Below are positions 52,801 to 62,992 of a DNA stretch of 64,000 bases, piece by piece. A model generated the notes under the pieces. The model did no database searches, was not told the DNA's origin, and was given only the letters and a program-made list of their open reading frames with translations. The DNA is from Gaiellales bacterium (GTDB lineage Bacteria > Actinomycetota > Thermoleophilia > Gaiellales > JAICJC01): positions 62,001-126,000 of the forward strand of contig DASWRM010000007.1 in assembly GCA_036403155.1 (NCBI GenBank), given 5' to 3'. Position 1 is the stretch's first letter; every line of letters starts with the position of its first letter. Made by a program: the position numbers and the translations under genes.

Positions 52801-54631
52801 CTCGCCGGCGATCAGGCTGGTGGCGGCGTTCGACCACCGGCACGTGTTCATCGACCCCGACCCCGACCCCGAGCGGTCGATCGAGGAGCGGCGGCGGCTG
52901 TTCGAGCTGCCGAGCAGCTCCTGGGACGAGTACGACCGGTCGCTGATCTCGGCCGGCGGCGGTGTGTGGCCGCGAACGGCGAAGTCCGTGCCGCTGTCCG
53001 TGGAGGCGCGCACCGCCCTCGGCGTGCAGGCCGAGAGCCTGTCGCCCACCGAGCTCTGCCAGGCGATCCTGCGCGCGCCCGTGGACCTGTTCTGGAACGG
53101 CGGCATCGGCACGTTCGTTAAGGCGTCGAGCGAGTCGCATCCCGACGTCGGCGATCGTGCGAACGACGCGCTGCGGGTGAACGGCGGCGACCTGCGCTGC
53201 CGGGTCGTGGCGGAGGGCGGCAACCTCGGCTTCACGCAGAACGGCCGCATCGAGTACGCGGTGGCCGGCGGCCGTATCAACACCGACGCGATCGACAACT
53301 CGGCCGGCGTCGACTGCTCCGACCACGAGGTGAACCTGAAGATCCTGCTCGCGCAGGCCGTCGAGTCGGGCGCGCTGACCACCGAGCAGCGCAACGAGCT
53401 GCTCGAGTCGGTGGCCGACCACGTCACCGCGCACGTCCTCTACGACAACTACCTTCAGGTGCAGATCCTCTCCCAGGAGTCCAAGGTCTCCGCGGCCCGG
53501 ATGGAGGCGTACGAGTCGCTGATGGAGGAGCTGGAGCGGGCGGGGCTGCTCGACCGCCAGCTGGAGTCTCTGCCCGGCAGCGACCGGATGGCCGAGCGCG
53601 AGGGCGCCGGAGCCGGGATGGTGCGGCCGGAGCTGTGCGTGCTGCTCGCCTATGCGAAACGGCTGCTGCGCGACCAGATTCAGCCGTCGAGCCTGCCCGA
53701 CGACCCGTATCTCGACGCCGACCTCGCCTCGTATTTTCCCGAGCCCGTGGTCGAGCGCTTCGGTGACCTGCTGTCGACGCACCCGCTCCGGCGCGAGATC
53801 GTCGCGACGATCGTCACCAATGACGTCATCAACTCGATGGGGAGCACATTCGTCGCGCGCATGGCGGCCGAGACGGGCGCGGCGCCGGACGAGATCTGCC
53901 GGGCGTTCCTGATCGCGCGCGAGGTGACCGGGGCGCGCGAGCACTGGGGGCACATCGAGGGCCTGCGCAGCGACGTGCCGGTCGAGACGGCGGCCGAGCT
54001 GATGGCCGGGCTCGACAGCATGGTGGAGCAGTTCGCTCGGTGGTACCTGCGCTACGACGCCGAGCTCGACCTGCAATCGGCGATCGACCGCGACCGGCCG
54101 GGGTTCCGCGAGCTGCTCGCGCACCTGCAGGAGGCCGCCACGACCTCGTGGCGCCTCGAGTTCGACGAGCGGCTCGAGGGCTACGTCACGCTGAACGTGC
54201 CGGAGGACACGGCCCGTTTCGGCGCGACGGTCCCCGATCTGGTGTATGCGCCGGACGTGATCGCGGTGGCTCGCGAGACCGGCCGTTCGATCGCCGAGGT
54301 GGCCCACGCATTCTTCGTGGTGGGCGAGCGGCTGTACCTGAACGTCGTCGAGGAGCGCGTCGCCCACTTCCCGGCGAAGACGCGCTGGCAACGCCTCGCC
54401 TGGGGCTCGCAGCTGGACGACCTGCGGTTGCTCCGCAGGCAGATCGTGGCGCGCGTGATCGAGCAGGGCGCGGGCGAGGACATCGACGCCGCGGTGGACG
54501 CCTACCTCGCCGCGCGCGTCGATCCGTATCAGCGGTTGGCCACGCTGATGGGGACGACCGCCGGCTCACAGGTCGACGACGCGTCCGCGGTCATGGTGAT
54601 GGTGCACCAGATCCGCCAGGTGGTGGCCTGA
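49823..54631 (+). CDS. gdh: NAD-specific glutamate dehydrogenase, large (180-kDa) type
   Basis: The 1602-residue protein has the size and layout of the giant GDH first described in Streptomyces: a long N-terminal regulatory part with ACT-like segments, then the dehydrogenase core with [41 protein letters not shown] near residues 810-850, an NAD-binding part with [19 protein letters not shown], and a C-terminal domain. It converts glutamate to 2-oxoglutarate and ammonium. The GTG lies 8 bases after TACCAT at 49809-49814. It is a single-gene unit; a long antisense frame is an artefact of base composition. Confidence 0.95.
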   Translation: [1602 protein letters not shown]

Positions 54632-54645
54632 GCGCCGCCCCAGCC

Positions 54646-54791
54646 CGTCACGATTCTGCAACGATCTTGCACCACCCCCCGGTCGGGGCTTGACTCCAAT
54701 AATTGGCCCTTGCGGGCGATCCGCCAACCATGCGGGCGCAACGTCACAAAGGTGCAACGAGAGCGTCAAACCCACCCGTCGGGGCTTTGAC
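54646..54791. repeat. Imperfect direct repeat of about 50 bases between gdh and the DUF255 gene
   Basis: Copy 1 (54646-54694) and copy 2 (54742-54791) share, in order and spacing, CGTCAC, five variable bases, TGCAACGA, seventeen variable bases, GTCGGGGC and TTGAC (copy 2 has one extra T). Copy starts are 96 bases apart. Between them is the perfect palindrome CCAATAATTGG at 54696-54706. The 220-base gap has no gene. It may hold paired regulatory sites or promoters for the gene at 54852. Confidence 0.6.
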
Positions 54792-54851
54792 ACCGTCTCG
54801 GGCCTCCCCCGGACGGGCGGTTGACGATGGGCGGGTACGCTTTCCCGCGTC

Positions 54852-56848
<1,997 letters not shown>

Positions 56849-56852
<4 letters not shown>

Positions 56853-57541
56853 GCGACGACCCGGGCCGCCTCAAGCGCGAGGCGGCCGAGGCGGCGATCG
56901 AGGCGGAGGTGCGAAGCGGGATGGTGCTCGGCCTCGGCACGGGATCGACCGCGATGTGGCTGCTCGAGGGGCTGGCCGCCCGCCTCGCCTCCGGTGCGCT
57001 GGCCGACATCGTCGGCGTGCCGACGTCCGAGCAGACGGCCGTGCGCTGCCGGGACCTCGGCATCCCGCTCGCCTCGCTTGAGCAGCGCCCGGCGCTCGAC
57101 CTCGCGATCGACGGCGCCGACGAGATCGCTCCCGGCATCGACCTGATCAAGGGCCTCGGGGGGGCACATCTTCGCGAGAAGGTCGTGGCCGCCTCCGCCG
57201 CCCGCTTCGTCGTCGTCGCCGACGACTCCAAGCTCGTCTCGCGCCTCGGCCAGCGGGCGCCGCTCCCGGTCGAGGTGATCGCGTTCGCCCGGCCGCTGTG
57301 CGAGCGGCTCCTGCGCGACGCCGGCTGGACGCCGGCGCTCCGCGCCGCGGGCGGTGAGCCGTTCGTCACCGACGAGGGCAACCACCTCGTCGACTGCCGA
57401 CGCAACGACTGGAGCGATCCGGCGCTGCTCAGCGCGGAGCTGCACGCCATGCCGGGGGTCGTCGAGCACGGCCTGTTCCTGGGCATGGCCGCCGCGGCGT
57501 ACGTCGCCACGCCGGACGGCGTGCGCGTGCTCGCACCCTAG
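56849..57541 (+). CDS. rpiA: Ribose-5-phosphate isomerase A
   Basis: The 230-residue protein has [18 protein letters not shown] (phosphate loop), [41 protein letters not shown] with catalytic Asp, Asp and Lys, and the [12 protein letters not shown] segment. It interconverts ribose 5-phosphate and ribulose 5-phosphate, complementing the pentose phosphate operon 12 kb away. The ATG overlaps the DUF255 stop. Its stop codon shares CTAG with the convergent methyltransferase gene. Confidence 0.95.
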
Positions 57542-58359
57542 CCGTGGGGTGGAGCGAGCCGCCGGCGCATCACCTCGACCGCCTCGGGACTCGAATCGAT
57601 CAGGACGTACCGGCGGTCCAGCGACCGTGCCACCGCGCCCAGCGTCCCGGAACCGGCGAAGAAGTCGAGCACCACGTCGCCCGGCCGCGTCGAGGCCTGC
57701 ACCATCCGGCGGACGATCCCCTCGGGCTTCTGCGTGGGATATCCCGTCTTCTCGCGGCCGTTGGTGGGGACGATCGTGTGCCACCAGACGGAGGTGGGCA
57801 GCTTGCCGCGCGCCCGCTTCTCGGGCGTTACGAGGCCCGGCGCCATGTACGGCTCCCGGTCGACCTCGTCGGAGTCGAAGAAGTAGCGGCCCGGGTCGCG
57901 CACGTAGACCAGGATCGTGTCGTGTTTCGTCGGCCATCGCCGGCGGCTCTTCGCGCCGTAGTCGTACGCCCAGATCAGCTCGTTCAGGAAGCACGCGCGT
58001 CCGAAGATCCCGTCCAGCAGCACCTTCACGTAGTGCGCCTCCCGCGGGTCGAGGTGCACGTAGAGCGTGCCCGACTCGTGGAGCAGGCGGCGTGCCTCGC
58101 GGAGCCGCGGCTCGAGGAAGGCCGTGTAGTCCTCGAACCTGTCGTCGTACGCCGCGCGCGCGAGCTCGTCGGTGCGGTAGCGCCGGCCGGCGAAGCCGGT
58201 GCGGTCGCCTGCGCTGTCCGCCACCGTTGCGAGCGTCCGCCGCTCCTGCCTGCGCCCGGTGTTGAACGGCGGGTCGATGTAGATCAGCTGAAACGCCGCG
58301 TCGGGAAGCGACGGCAGGAGATCGAGGTTGTCGCCGAGCAGGATCTGGTCGAGCTCCAC
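57538..58359 (-). CDS. Orphan beta-class DNA adenine/cytosine-N4 methyltransferase
   Basis: The 273-residue protein has the catalytic motif IV DPPFNT at about residues 29-34, a central region of about 190 residues that includes the target recognition part, and motif I VVLDFFAGSGTLGAVA near 227-242. The order IV then I marks the beta-type amino-methyltransferases. DPPF fits N6-adenine or N4-cytosine methylation. There is no restriction endonuclease gene beside it, so it is likely a solitary methylase. It shares its terminal CTAG with rpiA. Confidence 0.88.
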   Translation of the reverse strand: MELDQILLGDNLDLLPSLPDAAFQLIYIDPPFNTGRRQERRTLATVADSAGDRTGFAGRRYRTDELARAAYDDRFEDYTAFLEPRLREARRLLHESGTLYVHLDPREAHYVKVLLDGIFGRACFLNELIWAYDYGAKSRRRWPTKHDTILVYVRDPGRYFFDSDEVDREPYMAPGLVTPEKRARGKLPTSVWWHTIVPTNGREKTGYPTQKPEGIVRRMVQASTRPGDVVLDFFAGSGTLGAVARSLDRRYVLIDSSPEAVEVMRRRLAPPHG

Positions 58360-58387
58360 GCCGCGAGTCTACGACCCGCGCGCGACG

Positions 58388-59329
58388 CTACTCGGGATCG
58401 TCCGGGCGGCCCTTCAGCTTCCGCACGATCTGCTCGCTGCTCGGCCGTCGCACCTTCGTCACCCAGCCGAGCTTCTCCCAGCCCTGGATGACGAGCCCGG
58501 AGACGTCGACCTGCTTGCGCCCGAGCCCGTGGAATGCGGACGTCGGGAAGACGTGGTGATTGTGATGCCATGACTCACCCAGCGACGGCAGGGCCAGCAC
58601 CCAGTTGTTCGTGGACAGGTCGTACGCTGCGAACGGCCTGCGGCCGAAGTAGTGGCAGATCGAGTTCACGCTCCAGGTCACGTGGTGATTGAGGAACAGC
58701 CGCACGAGCCCGCCCCAGAGCAGTCCTGTGAACGCCCCGCGCCACGTGCCGCCGGTGAGGACGTACCCGAGGGCGAACGGCACCACGAACCCCATCACCG
58801 CCCAGAGCACGAACGTGCGATCGATGAACCGGATCAGCGGATCCTCGACCAGGTCGCGTCCCATGCGGTCCTGCTCCAGCGCCTGGCGGTGCGTGAACAT
58901 CCACCCCATGTGCGCGTGCACGAGGCCGCGCAGCTGGCCGCCGATGCCACCGCCGAACCCGTGATGCGGGCTGTGCGGGTCGCCCTCCTTGTCGGAGTGC
59001 GCGTGGTGCGTGCGGTGGTCGACGGCCCACGTGATCGCCCGCCCCTGCACGGCCATCGACCCGAAGATCAGCAGCGCCGCCTTGAGCGGCTTGACTGCTT
59101 CGAAAGCACGGTGCGTCAGCATGCGGTGGAAGCCGATGGTGATGCCGAAGCCGCACAGCACGTAGAGCACCACCAGCAGCGCCAGATCGGTCCACCCGAC
59201 CGCCGTGTTCCACAGCAGCGCGACCGCCGCGACGAACCCGACGAACGGGATCGTCGTGATGACGAGCATGGTTGCCTTCTGCCCCCATCCGGCAGTCTCG
59301 ACCGGCGGGTGGTCTGCGGTGATCTGCAC
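58388..59329 (-). CDS. Membrane fatty acid (acyl-CoA/acyl-lipid delta-9 type) desaturase
   Basis: The 313-residue membrane protein has the three histidine boxes of non-heme di-iron desaturases: HRMLTH near residue 68, DHRTHHAHSD near 104, and WHHNHHVFP near 250. Hydrophobic pairs flank them (TIPFVGFVAAVALLW, LALLVVLYVLCGFGI, and a later pair). It adds a double bond to saturated acyl chains using oxygen. It is 28 bases from the start of the methyltransferase gene, in the same direction, but functional linkage is not evident. Confidence 0.93.
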   Translation of the reverse strand: MQITADHPPVETAGWGQKATMLVITTIPFVGFVAAVALLWNTAVGWTDLALLVVLYVLCGFGITIGFHRMLTHRAFEAVKPLKAALLIFGSMAVQGRAITWAVDHRTHHAHSDKEGDPHSPHHGFGGGIGGQLRGLVHAHMGWMFTHRQALEQDRMGRDLVEDPLIRFIDRTFVLWAVMGFVVPFALGYVLTGGTWRGAFTGLLWGGLVRLFLNHHVTWSVNSICHYFGRRPFAAYDLSTNNWVLALPSLGESWHHNHHVFPTSAFHGLGRKQVDVSGLVIQGWEKLGWVTKVRRPSSEQIVRKLKGRPDDPE

Positions 59330-59333
59330 GATG

Positions 59334-59918
59334 TCAGCCCTTTCGCTGTGCCTGTGCCCGGAGCGCCGCCTTGTGCGCGCGCTTCCCGGCCTGGTAGTGC
59401 TCGAGCGCCTCGGCGGAATCGACGTCGCCGAGCGTTGGATGGTTCGGCACGACGCCCTCCCATCCCTGCGGCCTGACGCCGAACCGGTTCACCAGCGTTG
59501 CCGTCAGGCTCCGCACCTTCATGTCACCAAAGCCCGGCAGCGCCGCCAGCCGGGCGACCATGTCCTGCCCGGATGTGGCCTCGCTCCAAACCCGCGAGCC
59601 GTCGCCGCCGTACGTCTCGGATATCTCTTGGCAGAGCCGCTGCACCCGCTCCGCCATCGAGCCGGGGAAGCGGTGGATGGCCGGCTTCTCCCGGAACACC
59701 GCCTCGAGCCGATCCGGCGGCATTGCCGCGATCCGCCCGGGATCGAGGTGCCCGAGCCGCTCCCTGAGCACGAGCGGCCCGGCGAACGCCTTCTGCACTG
59801 TCACCTGCTGGTCGAGCGCGAAGCCGATCAGCAGCGCGTTGGGGTCCTCCGCCAGCAGCCGGTTTGCGCGCTCGTCGTCGGTGAAGTGGAGCTGCGCCGG
59901 AAGGGCGGTCGATGCCAT
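59334..59918 (-). CDS. HhH-GPD family base-excision repair-like protein
   Basis: The 194-residue protein has the helix-hairpin-helix region VARLAALPGFGDMKVRSLTATL near residues 120-142 and a helical N-terminal half (LLIGFALDQQVTVQKAFAGP), the pattern of an uncharacterised actinobacterial HhH-GPD group (TIGR03252-like). The strictly conserved catalytic Lys or Asp cannot be assigned with confidence from sequence alone. It may be a DNA glycosylase. It lies 4 bases from the desaturase start, so the two are probably co-transcribed. Confidence 0.8.
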   Translation of the reverse strand: MASTALPAQLHFTDDERANRLLAEDPNALLIGFALDQQVTVQKAFAGPLVLRERLGHLDPGRIAAMPPDRLEAVFREKPAIHRFPGSMAERVQRLCQEISETYGGDGSRVWSEATSGQDMVARLAALPGFGDMKVRSLTATLVNRFGVRPQGWEGVVPNHPTLGDVDSAEALEHYQAGKRAHKAALRAQAQRKG

Positions 59919-59927
59919 ACGGGAAAT

Positions 59928-60641
59928 CTACCTGTACCCGGCGGTTGCCGATCCGCTCTCCAATGCGTCGACAACCCAGCGCGCCACCTTCTCGGGCGGG
60001 TCGCCGCCCGTGCGGCGCGTCACGCCCCGGGCAACCGCCGCGAACTCCGTGTCCGTCAGGGCCGGCTTGACGTTGACCACGTGGATGCCGTGGTCGCGCA
60101 GCTCCCGGTAGGCGGTTCGCGAGAGCAGGTCGACCGCGGCCTTGGTGGCGGCGTATGCGCCGCTCCCTGGATCCGGGAACTCGCCGACGATCGATGACAC
60201 GTTGACGATGCCGCCGCCGTGGCCCTGGCGGATGAGCTGCTCGCCGGCGGCGCGCATGCCGTGGATCACGCCCAGCACGTTCGTCCTGATCATGCCGTCG
60301 ACGCGCTCGACGTCGATCTCGTGCAGCGGTCCGTACACCCCGTACCCGGCGTTGTTGACCATCACCGTCAACCGTCCGCCCCAGTCGACCGCCGCAGCGA
60401 CCAGCGCCTGCACCTCCCCGTAGTCCCCCACGTCGCATGCAACGGCGAGGCCGTCCAGCTCCTCGGCGACCGGCTCCAGCCGGTCCATGCGGCGCGACGA
60501 GACGACCACCCGCGCGCCCGCGTCGCGAAGCGCCCGGGCCACGGCCAGTCCGATCCCGCTGGAGGCTCCGGTGACCACGGCAACCGCCCCATCGAGCGAC
60601 ACCGTTGCGCCTCGTGGGCCCGGTATCTCGTCTGCGCTCAT
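59928..60641 (-). CDS. Short-chain dehydrogenase/reductase
   Basis: The 237-residue protein has the nucleotide motif VTGASSGIGLAVARAL near residue 23, NNAGYGVYGP near 97, the catalytic serine in VNVSSIVGEF, and YAATKAAVDLL with Tyr-x3-Lys. It is a classical SDR, probably NADP-linked because of the RR following the second strand. Substrate unknown. A GGGAGGA ribosome binding site precedes the ATG. It is divergent from a small membrane protein gene, 30 bases apart. Confidence 0.88.
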   Translation of the reverse strand: MSADEIPGPRGATVSLDGAVAVVTGASSGIGLAVARALRDAGARVVVSSRRMDRLEPVAEELDGLAVACDVGDYGEVQALVAAAVDWGGRLTVMVNNAGYGVYGPLHEIDVERVDGMIRTNVLGVIHGMRAAGEQLIRQGHGGGIVNVSSIVGEFPDPGSGAYAATKAAVDLLSRTAYRELRDHGIHVVNVKPALTDTEFAAVARGVTRRTGGDPPEKVARWVVDALESGSATAGYR

Positions 60642-60671
60642 GACGTCCTCCCGTCGCTACCCTGCATGTGT

Positions 60672-61010
60672 ATGGCGAATCCCGTGACAGCCGTCTGGAA
60701 GCCGGTCGAGCGGCGCATGGCCGGCGCCTGGCGCCTCGTCGAGCGACGCTTTGCCGCCGCCGGTCTGCGAATGATACGGCCATGGGAACGGCTGCCGGTC
60801 GGCGCCCAGGTCGCGATCGCCTTCCCGACCTGGACGGTGCTGCTGTTCCTGTTCCATCTCGGCCCGCTCAATCAGCCGCCCGTGCGGGCGGCCTTCTACG
60901 GCGTCTTCTGGTCGCTGTTCTTCACACCCCTGGTCGTCCTGGGCACGCAGAACGAGCTGCGCAAGCGCCGTGAGCGTGAGCACGAGACGGCCGGTACCGG
61001 CCCCGGCTAG
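60672..61010 (+). CDS. Small membrane protein of unknown function
   Basis: The 112-residue protein has a basic, amphipathic N-terminal 45 residues, two hydrophobic segments (VAIAFPTWTVLLFLFHL and AAFYGVFWSLFFTPLVVLG) and a highly charged tail. I do not recognise the family. ATG 60672 is preferred over ATG 60666 because TACCCT at 60658-60663 lies 8 bases before it, matching the leaderless pattern of neighbouring genes. The stop shares CTAG with the convergent alcohol dehydrogenase gene. Confidence 0.7.
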   Translation: MANPVTAVWKPVERRMAGAWRLVERRFAAAGLRMIRPWERLPVGAQVAIAFPTWTVLLFLFHLGPLNQPPVRAAFYGVFWSLFFTPLVVLGTQNELRKRREREHETAGTGPG

Positions 61011-62164
61011 CTCCTGGACGGGCCGAGCGCCAGGCCCTGGCGGAGCGCCGCGACCACCTCGTCGTGCGTCCACGGCGACGGTGCGACCGAGATGAAGTAG
61101 TCCTTCAGCGCGTTCTCGGCCAGCTCGTCGAGGTGCTCCTCAGCCACGCCGACCGAGGTCAGCGTCTCGAAGTCGAGCTCCTCGAGGATCCGCCGCACGG
61201 CGCGCACGGCCCGAGACCCGTCGGCGGATCCGTCGTCCGCCTCGCCGAGGGCGTCGGCGACGCGCTCGAACTGCTCGGGCACGTACGCGCGGTCCCGGTC
61301 CATCGTCTCGGCGAGGACGAGCCCGATGGTGAGGCCGTGCGGCAGGCCGAACCTTCCTCCGATCGCCTGCGCGATCGAGTGCTCGGAGCCGCAGTCGGAG
61401 ATGTTCATCGCGAGCCCTCCCATCAGGCTGGCGCACATCATCTCGCTGCGCGCGTCGGCGTCCGACCCGTCGCGGACGGCCCGCACCAGCGCCCCGCCCG
61501 CGAGCCGCGTGCCCTCCAGCCCGATCGCGTCCCCCACCGGCGTGCGCGCCGTGACGACGAGCGCCGCGATCGACTGAGCCAGCGCGTCGATGCCGGTGTA
61601 GGCGGTCAGCTTCGTGGGCAGCCCATGGGTGAGTGTCGGGTCGACCAGCGCATGCTGGGCGCGCAGCAGCGGACTGGCGATGCCGGCCTTGATGTGCGTC
61701 TCCTCGTCGGTGATGACCGCCCCGCCCGACACCTCGGAGCCCGTGCCGGCCGTCGTCGGCACGCAGATCAGCGGGATGGCCGGCGGCTCGTAGGCAGCCT
61801 CCCCGCGTGCGAACCGCATGTACGGCCCACCCTGCGCCGCGACCAGCCGAGCGGCCTTGGCGGTGTCCATGGAGGAGCCACCCCCGAGCGCCACGACCGC
61901 GTCGCACCCCGACTCGCTGAGCGCGGCGGCCGCCTGCTCGACGACGGCGACGGTCGGCTCGCCGGCGTCCTTCTCGAACCGCACGGCATTGCCCAGCGGG
62001 CCGATCGCCGCGGCGATCCCCGGCACGAACGCGTCCAGCCCACGGTCCATGATCAGGAACGGCCGCGACGCCCGCTCCTCCGCGAGCACGGCGGCGAGCT
62101 GCGACGCGGCGCCGTCGCCGAAGCGGATCTTCACTGGCAGGTGGTTCCGGAACGGGGCGATCAT
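61007..62164 (-). CDS. Iron-containing alcohol dehydrogenase (group III)
   Basis: The 385-residue protein has ALGGGSSMDTAKAARLV near residue 90 (nucleotide loop), PTTAGTGSEVSGGAVITD, AYTGIDALAQSI, and HSIAQAIGGRFGLPHGLTIGLVL near 250-275, supplying the metal ligands Asp and His typical of Fe-type alcohol dehydrogenases. Substrates range widely, from ethanol to maleylacetate; none can be fixed here. The ATG at 62164 is preferred over the longer upstream frame. It lies 10 bases from the MOSC gene. Confidence 0.9.
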   Translation of the reverse strand: MIAPFRNHLPVKIRFGDGAASQLAAVLAEERASRPFLIMDRGLDAFVPGIAAAIGPLGNAVRFEKDAGEPTVAVVEQAAAALSESGCDAVVALGGGSSMDTAKAARLVAAQGGPYMRFARGEAAYEPPAIPLICVPTTAGTGSEVSGGAVITDEETHIKAGIASPLLRAQHALVDPTLTHGLPTKLTAYTGIDALAQSIAALVVTARTPVGDAIGLEGTRLAGGALVRAVRDGSDADARSEMMCASLMGGLAMNISDCGSEHSIAQAIGGRFGLPHGLTIGLVLAETMDRDRAYVPEQFERVADALGEADDGSADGSRAVRAVRRILEELDFETLTSVGVAEEHLDELAENALKDYFISVAPSPWTHDEVVAALRQGLALGPSRS

Positions 62165-62174
62165 CGCGGTCCTT

Positions 62175-62936
62175 TCAGATCGGTTCGACGCTGTCGCCCA
62201 CCGAGACCACCCCCGGCTCGACGACGTCGGCATAGACACCGAAGCAGATCTCGCGGTCGACCGGCGGCCGGTAGGCGCCGATCAGCCGCAGGGTGTCGAG
62301 ATCGCGCGCGCCGCTGTCGGGGTTCTTGGTGGTGAGCGAGCAGCGCGCATCGCGCTCGACGACGCGGAGCACCGCTTCGCCGGCGCGGATGTCGCGGCCC
62401 ACCCAGCCGTCCTCGCCGTGGGGCGGCACGCCGTCGATCAGCAGCGTGTTGCGGAATCGCCTGGGATCGGGGGCGTGGTCGAGCCCCGAGCGGTCGGCCA
62501 GCTCCTGCAGCGACTCGCGCGAGAGCAGCGACATGGGGTGGGCGTCCTGAGCGTGCTCGCCATCGTCCGCCCGCAGCAGCCGCATCGGCCGGCCGGTCAG
62601 CTCCGAGAGCGCGTCCGCCCACGGCCCGCCGACCACCACGCCGTGCAGCTCGCGGCCGAACAGCGAGACCGTCTTGGGCGTGCCGCCGTCCACGGTTCCC
62701 TCGACGACGCGGTCGTCCGGCATCGTCACCGCCAGACGGCCCGTCGAGGGGTCATACCGGGAGCGCGCCTGCGCCAGGGCACCGTACGTCCGCAGGGTGG
62801 CGACCTCGTCCTGCTCGTCCAGCACCACGAAGGAGCGGTCGCCGGCAATCCCGAGCGGCGTCACGGTGGCGCGGTCGGTGCTCTCGAGGCCCAGGGACTT
62901 CACGGGAGAGAGGTAGATGGCGCGGACGCGGGCCAC
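62175..62936 (-). CDS. MOSC domain protein with N-terminal beta-barrel domain (YcbX/MARC-like)
   Basis: The 253-residue protein starts VARVRAIYLSPVKSLGLES, then ATVTPLGIAGDRSFVVLDEQD, the MOSC N-terminal domain opening, and has a C-terminal MOSC domain with RFRNTLLIDG, the catalytic-type cysteine in ERDARCSLTTKNPDSG, and RLIGAYR. This layout is that of molybdenum-cofactor enzymes reducing N-hydroxylated compounds. GTG 62936 is preferred; ATG 62963 would add 9 residues and come close to the divergent ferritin start. Confidence 0.85.
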   Translation of the reverse strand: MARVRAIYLSPVKSLGLESTDRATVTPLGIAGDRSFVVLDEQDEVATLRTYGALAQARSRYDPSTGRLAVTMPDDRVVEGTVDGGTPKTVSLFGRELHGVVVGGPWADALSELTGRPMRLLRADDGEHAQDAHPMSLLSRESLQELADRSGLDHAPDPRRFRNTLLIDGVPPHGEDGWVGRDIRAGEAVLRVVERDARCSLTTKNPDSGARDLDTLRLIGAYRPPVDREICFGVYADVVEPGVVSVGDSVEPI

Positions 62937-62992
62937 GGGCGTCGGATAGCCTACTGCGCGCATCGCCAAGGTTCGACCAGGAGCGTCCCAGC

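Noticed and set aside
49814-54391. A 1525-residue open frame on the minus strand opposite gdh
   Set aside because: It mirrors the codon bias of the plus-strand gene: high GC third positions remove stop codons from the antisense frame. The translation is rich in R, H, V, L and has no domain structure, whereas the plus strand encodes an intact glutamate dehydrogenase.
54646-54791. Possible CRISPR or mobile repeat
   Set aside because: There are only two imperfect copies, with variable blocks inside each copy and no cas or transposase genes. It fits regulatory duplication better.
57538-60641. Restriction-modification or defence island around the methyltransferase
   Set aside because: The neighbours are rpiA, a desaturase, a HhH-GPD protein and an SDR. 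None has nuclease, helicase or toxin features.
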